Shown here one piece after another: positions 54,110 to 63,573 of a stretch of DNA of 64,000 bases. The notes beneath the pieces are model-generated. The model had not been told where the DNA came from. It made no database searches and was given only the letters and a program-made list of their open reading frames with translations. The DNA comes from Allobosea sp. Root483D1 (GTDB lineage Bacteria > Pseudomonadota > Alphaproteobacteria > Rhizobiales > Beijerinckiaceae). Each line of letters opens with the position of its first letter. The stretch's first letter is position 1. A program made the translations under genes and the position numbers. Location: NCBI RefSeq assembly GCF_001429505.1, contig NZ_LMJW01000011.1:282344-346343 (forward strand). The letters are read 5' to 3'.

Positions 54110-54940
54110 ATGAGCACGATCACCACCAAGGACGGCACCGAGATCTTCTACAAGGACTGGGGCTCGAAGGACGCGCAGCCGATCGTCTTCCACCATGGTT
54201 GGCCGCTCAGCGCCGACGATTGGGACAACCAGATGCTGTTCTTCCTGCATCAGGGCTTCCGGGTAATCGCGCATGACCGCCGTGGCCATGGTCGCTCCAG
54301 CCAGACCGCGACCGGCAACGAGATGGACACCTACGCCGCCGACGTGGCCGAGCTCGCCGCTCATCTGAACCTCCGGAACGCCATCCATATCGGCCATTCC
54401 ACCGGTGGCGGCGAGGTCGCTCACTATGTCGCCCGCGCCGAGCCCGGCCGCGTCGCCAAGGCGGTGCTGATCGGTGCTGTCCCGCCGATCATGGTCAAGT
54501 CCGAGAAGAACCCGGGCGGCCTGCCGATCGAGGTCTTCGATGGCTTCCGCGCCGCGCTCGTCGCCAACCGCGCCCAGTTCTACGTCGATGTTCCGACCGG
54601 CCCGTTCTATGGCTTCAACCGCGAGGGCGCGAAGGTCTCGCAAGGCGTCATCGACAACTGGTGGCGGCAGGGCATGATGGGCGGCGCCAAGGCGCATTAC
54701 GACTGCATCAAGGCCTTCTCGGAAACCGATTTCACCGAGGATCTCAAGGCGATCCAGGTGCCGGTGCTGGTGATGCATGGCGACGACGACCAGATCGTCC
54801 CCTATGCCGACTCCGCCCCGCTCGCGGTCAAGCTGCTCAAGAACGGCACGCTGAAGACCTATGCCGGTTTCCCGCACGGCATGTGCACCACCCATCCGGA
54901 CGTGATCAACGCGGACCTGCTCGCCTTCATCAAGGGCTGA
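54110..54940 (+). CDS. Alpha/beta hydrolase, non-haem chloroperoxidase/arylesterase type
   Basis: A 276-residue alpha/beta hydrolase of the bacterial non-haem chloroperoxidase group. The triad is Ser in '[11 protein letters not shown]', Asp in '[12 protein letters not shown]' and His in '[13 protein letters not shown]'; '[17 protein letters not shown]' forms the oxyanion hole. Such enzymes hydrolyse esters and can make peracids. GAAGGAAGCGACAG precedes the ATG. No signal peptide is seen. Confidence 0.92.
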   Translation: MSTITTKDGTEIFYKDWGSKDAQPIVFHHGWPLSADDWDNQMLFFLHQGFRVIAHDRRGHGRSSQTATGNEMDTYAADVAELAAHLNLRNAIHIGHSTGGGEVAHYVARAEPGRVAKAVLIGAVPPIMVKSEKNPGGLPIEVFDGFRAALVANRAQFYVDVPTGPFYGFNREGAKVSQGVIDNWWRQGMMGGAKAHYDCIKAFSETDFTEDLKAIQVPVLVMHGDDDQIVPYADSAPLAVKLLKNGTLKTYAGFPHGMCTTHPDVINADLLAFIKG

Positions 54941-54954
54941 CGCGACCGATGAGA

Positions 54955-54996
54955 CTGCCGGCACCCCGCTGCTGCGGCCTGCCGGCAGTTTTTTTG
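54955..54996 (+). terminator. Intrinsic terminator after chloroperoxidase-type hydrolase
   Basis: Perfect 9-bp stem CTGCCGGCA / TGCCGGCAG with a 16-base loop that can itself pair (CGC-TGCT-GCG), followed by seven T. Confidence 0.92.
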
Positions 54997-55087
54997 CGCG
55001 GGACTCGGGTAGCGTGCGGCGAACGGGCTGGCGATGGCGCAGCGGAGCGCTTAACGGGTCTTCGGTCGCAATTCCGAAGTTCGCCTC

Positions 55088-55975
55088 ATGACCTCCCGTA
55101 CCGCCACCGCGACCGGATTCGTCGCCATCCTACTCTGGTCGACGCTGGCGCTGTTCACCGCCATGTCCGGGCGGGTGCCGCCGTTCCAGCTCGTCGGCAT
55201 GACCTTCGTCATCGGGGGCATCTTCGTGCTGGCGATCGCGGCGGCGCGGGGGCGCCTGCATCTGGCGAGGCCAACGCCAGCCTCCTTCCTGCTCGGGCTC
55301 TATGGTCCGTTCGGCGACACGGCGCTGTACTACGCTGCAGTCAAGACGGCGCCGGCGGCCGAGGCCAACCTGATCCATTATCTCTGGCCCCTGCTGATCG
55401 TGCTGTTCGCGGCGCTGCTGCCGGGTGGAGGGCTCAAGGCTCGCCATCTCATCGGAGCACTGATCGGCCTTGTCGCGACGGCGATGCTGATCTCCGGCAG
55501 CCTCGGCTCGGGCGGCGCGGGCATCCAGCTCGGCCATGTGCTGGCGGCGCTCGGCGCCTTTGTCTGGGCAAGCTATTCGGTGCTGTCGCGGCGCTTTTCG
55601 AGCGTGCCGTCGGAGAGCCTCGGCGTCACCATGCTCGGCTGCGCCGTCCTCGCCTTTGCCTGCCATCTCGCTTTCGAGACGACCTTGTGGGCACCGAGCT
55701 TTGTCGAGTGGGGCGGTGTCCTCGGCCTCGGCCTCGGTTCGATCGGGCTTGCCTTCATCTGCTGGGATGTCGGCATGAAGCAGGGCGATGTCGCCTTGCT
55801 CGGCGTCGCCTCCTATGCGGCGCCGGTGCTCTCGACGGTGGTCCTGGTCATCGCGGGCTATGCGCCGGCGAGCTGGCTCCTCGCCATTTCCTGCGTGCTG
55901 ATCGTCGTCGGCGCGCTGGTCGCGAGCTTCGGTCCGGCGGCGAAAGCCGCTGCGCCGAAGGCCGTCGGAGGCTAG
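55088..55975 (+). CDS. EamA/DMT family transporter, YddG-like exporter
   Basis: A 295-residue drug/metabolite transporter with ten membrane helices in two EamA repeats. The order and blocks 'TATGFVAILLWSTLALFTAM', 'GPFGDTALYYAAVKTAPAAE', 'LIHYLWPLLIVLFAALLPG' and 'CWDVGMKQGDVALLGVASY' match YddG, an aromatic amino acid exporter. It ends 3 bases from the converging GNAT gene. Substrate assignment is by family only. Confidence 0.9.
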   Translation: MTSRTATATGFVAILLWSTLALFTAMSGRVPPFQLVGMTFVIGGIFVLAIAAARGRLHLARPTPASFLLGLYGPFGDTALYYAAVKTAPAAEANLIHYLWPLLIVLFAALLPGGGLKARHLIGALIGLVATAMLISGSLGSGGAGIQLGHVLAALGAFVWASYSVLSRRFSSVPSESLGVTMLGCAVLAFACHLAFETTLWAPSFVEWGGVLGLGLGSIGLAFICWDVGMKQGDVALLGVASYAAPVLSTVVLVIAGYAPASWLLAISCVLIVVGALVASFGPAAKAAAPKAVGG

Positions 55976-55978
55976 GAC

Positions 55979-56740
55979 TCAGACGTCGAGAATACGCGTC
56001 TCGTAGGCGTAGACCGTGCGGAAGCCGAGCCTGCGATACATCTCAAGGGCGAGGCCGTTGCTCTGGTCGACCTGGAGATAGGCTTGGGCACAGCCCTGCG
56101 CCGCCGCCCAGCCCATCAGCCCCAGCATCATCCGCTTGCCGAGTCCCTTGCCGCGCAAGGCTTCGTCGACGATGACCGCACCGATCTCGGCCATGCCGCG
56201 CTCTGCGACGCTCATGGCGTAGGCCGCCGGACGGCCTTCATGCATCAGCGTGGCGAAGGCAGCGGGCAGGCGCACGCCGGAGACGATCGCGGACAGGTGG
56301 TCGCGGTTGCGCTTGTTGCCGGTCTGATGGCCGCAGACGCCGTCGATCCAGGCATCGTCTGCCTGTGCGGTCGTGATCATGCCGGGGACTGGCGGGTGCA
56401 GGTTTGGATCGAGCTCTGCGACCATGCCGAAGGAGGCGGTCTCGACCCGGTAGCCGCGCTCGGCGAAGCGCCTACGGGCCTCCTCGGCGACCAGCGGGGT
56501 GAAGCGGATGCGCGGCGGCAGGCCGACCTGGCGATAGAGGTTCTCGACGAAGGTAAGCGTCGCCTCGTCCATGTCGCCGCCCTCGCGCAGCGAGGAGGCC
56601 GAGTTGGCCCGGCCGGAATAGCCATTGGCGAAGCGCACGACCCATTGGTCGACGACGAGCGTCGTCGGCGCCGGCCAGGCATTGACGATACGGGTCTCGC
56701 AGGCGCCGACCAGCGCCATATCGGTGACGGGCTTGTCCAT
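55979..56740 (-). CDS. GNAT family N-acetyltransferase
   Basis: A 253-residue acetyltransferase. The acetyl-CoA site is 'VIVDEALRGKGLGKRMMLGL' and the later 'AYLQVDQSNGLALEMYRRLG' is the standard GNAT C-terminal block ('YRRLGFRTVYAYETR'). The N-terminal 100 residues ('TTLVVDQWVVRFANGYSGRA') form a second, degenerate domain. It is 2 bases from the cupin gene and probably translated with it. The acceptor is unknown. Confidence 0.9.
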   Translation of the reverse strand: MDKPVTDMALVGACETRIVNAWPAPTTLVVDQWVVRFANGYSGRANSASSLREGGDMDEATLTFVENLYRQVGLPPRIRFTPLVAEEARRRFAERGYRVETASFGMVAELDPNLHPPVPGMITTAQADDAWIDGVCGHQTGNKRNRDHLSAIVSGVRLPAAFATLMHEGRPAAYAMSVAERGMAEIGAVIVDEALRGKGLGKRMMLGLMGWAAAQGCAQAYLQVDQSNGLALEMYRRLGFRTVYAYETRILDV

Positions 56741-56742
56741 AA

Positions 56743-57198
56743 TCAGCCTCCGGCGGGCCTTGGCGTCGGCCGCCAGTCTGGCGGCGCCATCTCGAAGCCG
56801 GAGAAGGCAAAGCCCGGCGCGACCGTGCAGCCGACCAGCGTCCAGGCGCCGAGCGAGGTCGCGCTCTGCCAATGCCCGGTCGGCACGACGATCTGCGGCC
56901 GCTGGCCGGCGGCGAGGTCCTTGCCGAGATGATGGGCCGAGGCGTCATGCCCGTTCGGCGAGAGCGTGATCACCAGCGGCGCGCCGGCATAATGGTGCCA
57001 GATCTCGGCGGCGTCGACGCGATGCCATTCCGAGGTCTCGCCGACATCGAGGAGATAGTAGATCGCGGTCGAAAAACCGCGCCCCTCCGGTCCGGCGGGA
57101 TCGCGGAAGGTCTCGCGATAATGCCCGCCCTCGGGATGCGGCTTCAGCTCGAGCAGGCGGATGACCTCGGCGGCGCTGAGGCCGTTCAACGTGCTCAT
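56743..57198 (-). CDS. Cupin domain protein (DUF985)
   Basis: A 151-residue cupin_5/DUF985 protein. Hallmarks: 'LELKPHPEGGHYRETFRDP', 'STAIYYLLDVGETSEWHRVD', 'EIWHHYAGAPL' and 'VPTGHWQSATSLGAWTLVGC'. His and Glu residues suggest a metal or ligand pocket. The family's reaction is not firmly known. It lies between gloB and the GNAT gene with 2- to 6-base gaps, so the three form an operon. Confidence 0.9.
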   Translation of the reverse strand: MSTLNGLSAAEVIRLLELKPHPEGGHYRETFRDPAGPEGRGFSTAIYYLLDVGETSEWHRVDAAEIWHHYAGAPLVITLSPNGHDASAHHLGKDLAAGQRPQIVVPTGHWQSATSLGAWTLVGCTVAPGFAFSGFEMAPPDWRPTPRPAGG

Positions 57199-57204
57199 CG
57201 CGGA

Positions 57205-57969
57205 TCAGAACCTGTTCTTGGCCTCGCGCAGTGCCGTAAAGACCTCGCCCGCCGGCTTACCGACGATGCCGAGCGTCGCGGCGAGCGCCGGTTCGCCAGC
57301 GCGGAAGAAGGGATTGGTCGCCTTCTCCTCGGCGACGGTGGTCAGCGCCCAGAAGCGACCTTCAGCTTTTGCGGCCTCGGCCTCGGCGAGGCGGGCGGCG
57401 ACGGCTGGGTTGCTCGGGTCCATCGCCGCGGCGAAGCGTGCGTTCGACAAGGTGTAATCGTGGCCGGTGATCAGCGTGGTCGCGCCCGGCAGCGCCATGA
57501 CCCGCGACAGCGAGGTCCACATCGCTTCCATCCGGCCAGGCATCACCCGGCCGCAGCCCATGACGAAGACGACATCGCCGACCAGCGCGAGCTTCGCCTT
57601 CTGGCTGACCAGGCTGACATGACCATCGGCATGGCCGGGCGTCGCCCAGGTCTCGAACTCGTAGCCGCCCACAGCGACGCGGTCGCCTTCGCCGAGGACG
57701 ACGTCGACGGGTGCGCCGGCGCGCGCGGCTTCCGGAGCGAACACCTTGGCGCCGGTCGCCTGCTTCAGCGCAGCGATGCCCTGGACATGGTCGGCATGCT
57801 CATGCGTCACCAGCACCTGGCTGATCGTCCAGCCCTTGGCCTTGGCGGCGGCAAGCACCTCGTCTGCATCGGGAACGTCGACGGTGGCGCAGGCACCGGT
57901 ACCGGGGTCGCGCAGCAGCGCGCCGGCATTGTCGCTGAGCGTGCGGAAGACATGGATGTCGAGCGGCAT
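57205..57969 (-). CDS. gloB: Hydroxyacylglutathione hydrolase (glyoxalase II)
   Basis: A 254-residue metallo-beta-lactamase-fold enzyme that cleaves S-lactoylglutathione to lactate and glutathione in methylglyoxal detoxification. Metal ligands: 'LVTHEHADHVQG', 'WATPGHADGHVS', 'LVGDVVFVMGCGR' and 'ITGHDYTLSN', and the C-terminal glutathione-binding helices end 'ATNPFFRAGEP'. The ATG at 57969 is used; the longer frame would need a TTG. It heads the gloB-cupin-GNAT operon and is divergent from a methyltransferase, the usual partner. Confidence 0.93.
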   Translation of the reverse strand: MPLDIHVFRTLSDNAGALLRDPGTGACATVDVPDADEVLAAAKAKGWTISQVLVTHEHADHVQGIAALKQATGAKVFAPEAARAGAPVDVVLGEGDRVAVGGYEFETWATPGHADGHVSLVSQKAKLALVGDVVFVMGCGRVMPGRMEAMWTSLSRVMALPGATTLITGHDYTLSNARFAAAMDPSNPAVAARLAEAEAAKAEGRFWALTTVAEEKATNPFFRAGEPALAATLGIVGKPAGEVFTALREAKNRF

Positions 57970-58092
57970 GGGAAGCTCCGGCAATCAGCAGTCGAGACGC
58001 CTGCTTGAAGCAAGCCCGCGCCGGGAGCAAGCCGATCGTGCCATCAAGGGCGGCTCTTGCACTCGCGCTGCGGCTGCGCCATCTCCGTGGGC

Positions 58093-58863
58093 ATGGCCTT
58101 GGACGTCGTCGACCTGCGCACCTTCTATGCCAGCCCGCTCGGGCATGTGGCGCGCCGTGTCGTCGGCAAGGTGATGCTGAAGCTCTGGCCCGATTGCCGG
58201 CGCCAGCGCCTGCTGGGCCTGGGCTTTGCGACGCCCTATCTGCCGCTGCTCGGCGGCGAGGCGGAGCGGGTTATCGCCTTCATGCCGGCGGCGCAGGGCG
58301 TGGTGAACTGGCCTTCTCCCGGGCTTTCCGCGTCGGCCCTGGTCGAGCCGACCTTGCTGCCGCTGCCGACCGCCTCGATCGACCGCGTGCTGATGGTGCA
58401 CGCGCTGGAGGAGACCGAGAGCCCAGAAGATCTGCTCGAGGAGATTTCGCGGGTGCTCAGCCCCGGCGGGCGCCTGATCGTCGTGGTGCCGAACCGGCGC
58501 GGCCTGTGGGCGCGGATGGATACGACGCCCTTCGGCCATGGCAGGCCGTTCAGCCGTTCGCAGATCGAAGCACTGATGCGCCGCGCCATGTTCTCGCCCG
58601 AGCATTGGGCCGAGGCACTTTATGTGCCGCCGCTGCGCCGGCGCCTGTTCATGAGCTCGGCGATGGCCTGGGAGAAGGTCGGTGCGGGCTTGTCGCTGCC
58701 TTTCGCCGGCGTTCATGTCATCGACGCGACCAAGCAGTTCTACCGGCGCGCGCCCCTGCGCGCGACACGGCGCAGCATCGCCTTCCGGCCGGTGCTGCTG
58801 CCGCAGGCACACTCCTCCTCGCACCTGCCGCGGCAGGATGAGGGCAAGCTGCCAGCGGGTTGA
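58093..58863 (+). CDS. Class I SAM-dependent methyltransferase
   Basis: A 256-residue methyltransferase of the type found divergent from gloB in Rhizobiales. It opens 'DVVDLRTFYASPLGHVARRV', and the SAM domain includes 'LLGLGFATPYLPLL', 'DRVLMVHALEETESPEDLLE' and 'SRVLSPGGRLIVVVPNRRGL'. A basic C-terminal part follows. The start at 58093 (MALDVVDL) is preferred over one 12 codons upstream. The acceptor is not known. Confidence 0.88.
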   Translation: MALDVVDLRTFYASPLGHVARRVVGKVMLKLWPDCRRQRLLGLGFATPYLPLLGGEAERVIAFMPAAQGVVNWPSPGLSASALVEPTLLPLPTASIDRVLMVHALEETESPEDLLEEISRVLSPGGRLIVVVPNRRGLWARMDTTPFGHGRPFSRSQIEALMRRAMFSPEHWAEALYVPPLRRRLFMSSAMAWEKVGAGLSLPFAGVHVIDATKQFYRRAPLRATRRSIAFRPVLLPQAHSSSHLPRQDEGKLPAG

Positions 58864-58965
58864 CAATTTCGCCGGGGCGCGGCCAAGGTCCGCCGCCTTT
58901 TTTGACCGTTCCGTCGTCGCGCCCCATGCGCGCGTTTTTCCCCGGGGAAGCGGGACCAGATCTGG

Positions 58966-59925
58966 ATGTCGATGCGAAGCTATCTCGATTTCGAAAAGCC
59001 GGTTGCCGAACTCGAGGCGAAGGCGGATGAACTGCGCGCGCTCGACGGCAAGGGCGACGGCTACTCGCTCGCCGAGGAGGTCGGCAAGCTCGAGGCCAAG
59101 GCCTCGCAGGCGCTGAGGGACCTCTACGGCACGCTCACGCCCTGGCAGAAGACGCTGGTGGCACGCCATCCGCAGCGCCCGCATTTCCTCGACTACTGCG
59201 CGGCGCTGATCGACGAGTTCACGCCGCTCGCCGGCGACCGCACCTTCGGCGAGGACGAGGCGATCGTCGGCGGCTTCGGCCGCTTCCGCGGCGAGCCGGT
59301 CTGCGTCATCGGCCAGGAAAAGGGCAACTCGACCGAGACCCGCATCAAGCACAATTTCGGCATGCCCAAGCCGGAGGGCTACCGCAAGGCGGTGCGCCTG
59401 ATGGAACTGGCCGACCGTTTCGGCCTGCCGGTGCTGAGTTTCATCGACACCGCCGGCGCCTATCCCGGCATCGAGGCCGAGGAGCGTGGCCAGGCCGAGG
59501 CGATCGCGCGCTCGACCGAGACCTGCCTTGGGCTACGCACGCCGAGCGTCGCGCTGGTGATCGGCGAGGGCGGTTCGGGCGGGGCGATCGCCATCGCCGC
59601 CGCCAGCAAGGTGCTGATGCTGGAGCACGCGATCTATTCGGTGATCTCGCCGGAAGGCGCGGCCTCGATCCTGTGGCGCGACACGGCTCGCGCCCAGGAT
59701 GCCGCGACCGGCATGAAGATCACCGCCCAGGACCTGCTGCGCTTTGGCGTGATCGACCGTATCGTCACCGAGCCGACCGGCGGCGCCCATCGCGACCCCC
59801 AGGCCGCGATCGAGCGAGCGGGCGCCGCGATCGAGGCGGCGCTCTCGGATCTCGCGGGCCTCAGCGCCGACGAGATCGTCGATCGGCGGGCGCAGAAGTA
59901 TCTGGCGATCGGCCGGACTCTCTAG
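58966..59925 (+). CDS. accA: Acetyl-CoA carboxylase carboxyltransferase subunit alpha
   Basis: A 319-residue AccA, which with AccD moves the carboxyl group from biotin to acetyl-CoA to give malonyl-CoA for fatty acid synthesis. Typical blocks: 'YLDFEKPVAELEAKADELRA', 'IGQEKGNSTETRIKHNFGMP', 'FIDTAGAYPGIEAEERGQAE' and 'GEGGSGGAIAIA'. An ATG at 58972 is a close alternative start. accD is not in the window, as usual for this group. Confidence 0.96.
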   Translation: MSMRSYLDFEKPVAELEAKADELRALDGKGDGYSLAEEVGKLEAKASQALRDLYGTLTPWQKTLVARHPQRPHFLDYCAALIDEFTPLAGDRTFGEDEAIVGGFGRFRGEPVCVIGQEKGNSTETRIKHNFGMPKPEGYRKAVRLMELADRFGLPVLSFIDTAGAYPGIEAEERGQAEAIARSTETCLGLRTPSVALVIGEGGSGGAIAIAAASKVLMLEHAIYSVISPEGAASILWRDTARAQDAATGMKITAQDLLRFGVIDRIVTEPTGGAHRDPQAAIERAGAAIEAALSDLAGLSADEIVDRRAQKYLAIGRTL

Positions 59926-60122
59926 CCGGACGATTTGTGCGCAACCGTGCATTTGGTCAGGCGGAGGCTTTACCGCGGCTTCACCATATGGCCATCTGCA
60001 GCCCCTCTGTGGTAAGGAACGGTCAAGGCTAACGGTCCTACAACCGGGCAACGGGCATAATTTGGCCTTGTTGCGCGGTGAATTGTCGGCTTGACGCGTC
60101 CGCGCGAGATGGGATTGACGAC

Positions 60123-61541
60123 GTGGCTGTGAGACATTTCGCGCTGGCGGCGCTCCTCGGCCTCACTTTGGCAGCCTGCGAAGAGGAGCGTTCTCGCGGC
60201 TCCGCGCGCCACAACATTCCGATTCCGTCGGCGACCTACACGCTGATGTCCGAGAAGGGCATGAGCAAGAGCCAGCCGATCGTGATTCGCTCCTACAAGA
60301 AGGAGTCGGAGCTCGAGGTCTGGAAGAAGCGCGCCGACGGCAAGTACGCCCTGCTCAAGAGCTTCCCGATGTGCCGCTGGTCCGGCCAGCTCGGCCCGAA
60401 GGTGCGCGAGGGCGACCGCATGGCGCCGGAGGGCTTCTACGCCATCAGCCCGGCGCAGATGAACCCGAACTCGTCGTTCTACGTCTCGTTCAACATGGGC
60501 TATCCGAATGCCTATGACCGGGCGCATGGCCGCACGGGCGCGCATCTGATGGTGCATGGCGCCTGCTCCTCGGCCGGCTGCTATTCGATGACCGACGACC
60601 AGATCGGCGAGATCTACGCGCTGGTGCGCGAAGCCCAGAATGGCGGGCAGCGCGCCGTGCAGATGCAGGCTTATCCGTTCCGGATGACGGCGGAGAATCT
60701 CGCCAAGCACCGGCTCGACCCGAACATCGCCTTCTGGAAGAACCTGAAGGAAGGTTCGGACTTCTTCGAAGTGGCCAAGGACGAGCCCTCGGTTTCGGTC
60801 GCCGGCGGGCGCTATGCCTTCAACCGCGACGGCGCTCAGATCGACCCGTCGGTGACGCAGGCGATCGCGCAGAAGCGCCAGCAGGACGAGATCCAGGTCG
60901 CGGCGCTGGTCTCGAAGGGCACGCCGGCGGTCAAGCTGATCTATGATGACGGCGACCAGCATTCCTCGTTCAAGCGCCAGCTGGCCCAGTCCGGCGCCGA
61001 TTCGATGAACAGGTCGGTGGCCTGGGGTTCACGCGATGTCGGCATCAGCCGCGTCGATTCGCTGATCGGTCCGCGCGTCGTCGTGCTCGACGACAAGGGT
61101 CGCACCAAGGCGACCGTCCGGGCCGAATCGGCCGAGAACGACGCCGTACTCGCCGCCGTCAGCAGCGCGCAGGCGGAGGAGGCCAAGCCGGTTGTCGCCG
61201 CCGCCCCCGCCAAGCCTGCGGCTGCCCAGCCCGCCGCCAAGCCGGCGAGCGATGCGGCGACGCAGGTCGCCAAGGCGACGGCCGGAGCCGCGACGCCCGC
61301 ACCGATCCAGACGGCCGCGGCCGAGCCGGCGCAGCCTTCTTTCTACCAGCGGGCGCTGAGCTTCGTGCCGCTGCTCGGCGGCTCGTCCGAGCCGAAGGAG
61401 CAGGCCCCGGTCGCCTCGATCGTGCCGGAGACCCCGCAGACGGTGACAGCGCCGCTGCCGCCGCGCCGGGCCTCGACCCTGCGGACCTCGCAGCTGCAGC
61501 AGCCCGACGCGGCCTATGCGAGCCAGCCGACGGCACGCTGA
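60123..61541 (+). CDS. L,D-transpeptidase family lipoprotein (YafK/YkuD type)
   Basis: A 472-residue secreted protein with a lipobox (LAAC near residue 18), a YkuD-type catalytic domain (about residues 45-200) and a long Ala/Pro-rich tail (from about 360). The active-site block is 'HLMVHGACSSAGCYSMTDDQ', the HxxxxxxxSxGC pattern with catalytic Cys, as in the YafK/DpaA group. It should act on peptidoglycan or its link to other envelope proteins. GTG at 60123 gives a good signal sequence; an open frame upstream does not. A terminator follows. Confidence 0.88.
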   Translation: MAVRHFALAALLGLTLAACEEERSRGSARHNIPIPSATYTLMSEKGMSKSQPIVIRSYKKESELEVWKKRADGKYALLKSFPMCRWSGQLGPKVREGDRMAPEGFYAISPAQMNPNSSFYVSFNMGYPNAYDRAHGRTGAHLMVHGACSSAGCYSMTDDQIGEIYALVREAQNGGQRAVQMQAYPFRMTAENLAKHRLDPNIAFWKNLKEGSDFFEVAKDEPSVSVAGGRYAFNRDGAQIDPSVTQAIAQKRQQDEIQVAALVSKGTPAVKLIYDDGDQHSSFKRQLAQSGADSMNRSVAWGSRDVGISRVDSLIGPRVVVLDDKGRTKATVRAESAENDAVLAAVSSAQAEEAKPVVAAAPAKPAAAQPAAKPASDAATQVAKATAGAATPAPIQTAAAEPAQPSFYQRALSFVPLLGGSSEPKEQAPVASIVPETPQTVTAPLPPRRASTLRTSQLQQPDAAYASQPTAR

Positions 61542-61573
61542 ACGCCCCGCCATTAGTTGATGCAAGAATATCA

Positions 61574-61607
61574 CGCCCGCGGCCAGCAATGGCCGCGGGC
61601 GCTTTTC
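61574..61607 (+). terminator. Intrinsic terminator after L,D-transpeptidase gene
   Basis: Perfect 12-bp stem CGCCCGCGGCCA / TGGCCGCGGGCG with loop GCAA, followed by CTTTTCT. Confidence 0.93.
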
Positions 61608-61752
61608 TAGGCGCGAAACCCGCGAAAATCGGTGCCTTTGCCCAATGGTGCGGCAGGCTGCCAAAAAGCTCATCTTGCCGATTTTGCGGCTGCGAAGGCT
61701 TCATCGTGACGAAGGCATGACGCGGTCATGCGGACCTACGATGGAGTTCGTA

Positions 61753-62661
61753 ATGGCTTTCAAGATTTCGGGTTTGCTGGCGGGCCTCGCGCTGTCGACG
61801 GCATTCGCGGCCTCGGCGCTCGCCTCCGACCTGCCGAGCCGCAAGGGCGCGCCGCCGGCGCCGGTGGCGCCGAGCATCACCTGGTTCGACATCGCCGTCA
61901 GCGTAAAGGGGATGACGGACTATAATTTCCGCGGCATTTCGCAGACCGACCGCAAGCCGGCGATCCAGGGCGGCGCCGAGCTGCAGTTCTACGACAACCT
62001 GGTCTATGCCGGCGTCTACGCCTCGAACGTGGATCTGGCGACCAGCCCGCCGGCCGAGATCGACTTCTACGCCGGTATCCGGCCGAAGTTCGGTCCGATC
62101 ACCGTCGATGTCGGCGTCTGGCAGTACTATTATCCGGGCGAGAAGGCCTATATCGACACCGCCGGCGTGTTCTGGACGCCGAAGAACACCGATTTCACCG
62201 AGGTCTACGGCAAGGTCAGCTACAATTTCGAGGACAAGCTGATCCTCGGCGCCAACGTCTTCTACGCCTGGGACTGGCTCGGCACCGGCGCCTCCGGCAC
62301 CTATGCCGCGGTTACGGCGAAGTACAACCTGCCGTTCCTGGAAGGCCTGTCGGTCTCCGGCGAGTTCGGTCATTACTGGCTCGGCACGACCAATCTCGCG
62401 ATCTGGTCGACCGTGCCGCCGACCAATCTGCCGGACTACGCCTACTGGAACGCCGGCGTCTCCTATACCTGGAAGAACCTGACGGCGGATCTGCGCTACC
62501 ACGACACCAACCTGTCGAAGGGCGATTGCTTCCTGCTGACCGCCGATCCGCGCGGCATCACCTCGGGTTCGGGCCGCTCGAAGTGGTGCAACCCGACCGT
62601 GGTGGCGACGCTCTCCTTCGACATCACCGCCAGCAGCATCGGTATCTTCGCGCCGAAGTAA
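61753..62661 (+). CDS. TorF family putative porin
   Basis: A 302-residue outer-membrane beta-barrel protein. The signal peptide (KISGLLAGLALSTAFAASAL) is followed by 'SVKGMTDYNFRGISQTDRKP', the mark of the TorF (Gcw_chp) family, and by alternating aromatic/polar strands ending in 'DITASSIGIFAPK'. The ATG at 61753 follows GGAG (61743-61746) by six bases, preferred over 61741. Such porins are of unknown substrate. The gene is flanked by terminators on both sides, a single-gene unit. Confidence 0.9.
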   Translation: MAFKISGLLAGLALSTAFAASALASDLPSRKGAPPAPVAPSITWFDIAVSVKGMTDYNFRGISQTDRKPAIQGGAELQFYDNLVYAGVYASNVDLATSPPAEIDFYAGIRPKFGPITVDVGVWQYYYPGEKAYIDTAGVFWTPKNTDFTEVYGKVSYNFEDKLILGANVFYAWDWLGTGASGTYAAVTAKYNLPFLEGLSVSGEFGHYWLGTTNLAIWSTVPPTNLPDYAYWNAGVSYTWKNLTADLRYHDTNLSKGDCFLLTADPRGITSGSGRSKWCNPTVVATLSFDITASSIGIFAPK

Positions 62662-62688
62662 GCGCTGCGATCGTACGGATTGTTTTGG

Positions 62689-62714
62689 GGGCCGCTCGCG
62701 AGGGCGGCCCTTTT
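62689..62714 (+). terminator. Intrinsic terminator after TorF-type porin gene
   Basis: Stem GGGCCGC / GCGGCCC with loop TCGCGAGG, followed by TTTT. Confidence 0.85.
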
Positions 62715-62741
62715 CCGTTGCCTCGACGATGCGAGAGCAAG

Positions 62742-63563
62742 CTAACGCGCCAGCGAGGCCCTCATGTAATTGCGCGGCGCTGTGCCCAGCCGCCGTCTGA
62801 ACATGGTGGTGAACGCCGCGACATTGTCATAGCCCGCGAGCATGGCGACCTGCGTGACCGGCAGGCCTTCCGCCAGCCGGGGAAGGCAGGCGAACAGGCT
62901 GGCCTGCTGGCGCCAGGCGACGAAGCTGAGGCCGGTCTCGCGCTGGAAAAGCCGTGTGAAGGTCCGCCGGCTCATCGCCAGCTTCGCGGCCCAGTCGTCG
63001 AGGCGCTCGGTGACCGATGGTGCGGCCATATAGGCGCGGCAGAGGGCGGAAAGCCGCCTGTCGGCGGGAAAGGGCAGGCCGAGCGGCTGGATCGGCAGCT
63101 CGGCGATCTCGGCCGTCAGCAGTTCCAGGACGAGCTCGAGCTTGCGGGTGCCGGGCGGGGTGTCGCGCAGGCGGATCGCCTCGGCGATCAGCGCATGGGC
63201 GAGATCGGTGACGCCGAGCACCTGCAGCATGCGCTCCGCCAGGGCATCATGGCCGGTCAGGAGATAGACCGACTTGATGCTGACATCGCTCAGCATCTCC
63301 ACCGAATGCTGCAGCCGGGCCGGTATGAGCAGGCCATGGCCCGGCGGGATCATCCAGCAGCCGCGCTCGGTGTTGATCTGTACCACGCCGGAGAACGCGC
63401 AGAGGAGCTGGATATGGCGATGGCTGTGCAGCGGTATCGTATAGCCGGCGGGGTTGTCGGAGATGCGGACCAGGACATCGCCATCCGCATCGGCAACCGA
63501 GCCGTGATGGCGGCGATGGTCGGCATGGAGGGCATCGACCCGTTGCCGCGGCAGCTTTTTCAT
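62742..63563 (-). CDS. AraC family transcriptional regulator
   Basis: A 273-residue AraC-type regulator. The N-terminal cupin-like ligand domain (residues 20-110) has 'IPLHSHRHIQLLCAFSGVVQ' and 'IPPGHGLLIPARLQHS'; the C-terminal double HTH has 'LAMSRRTFTRLFQRETGLSF' and 'VAMLAGYDNVAAFTTMFRRR'. I start at the ATG at 63563 (MKKLPRQR); the longer frame would cover the tandem binding sites. It is divergent from an MFS gene, its probable target. Confidence 0.9.
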   Translation of the reverse strand: MKKLPRQRVDALHADHRRHHGSVADADGDVLVRISDNPAGYTIPLHSHRHIQLLCAFSGVVQINTERGCWMIPPGHGLLIPARLQHSVEMLSDVSIKSVYLLTGHDALAERMLQVLGVTDLAHALIAEAIRLRDTPPGTRKLELVLELLTAEIAELPIQPLGLPFPADRRLSALCRAYMAAPSVTERLDDWAAKLAMSRRTFTRLFQRETGLSFVAWRQQASLFACLPRLAEGLPVTQVAMLAGYDNVAAFTTMFRRRLGTAPRNYMRASLAR

Positions 63564-63573
63564 CGATTGGCCC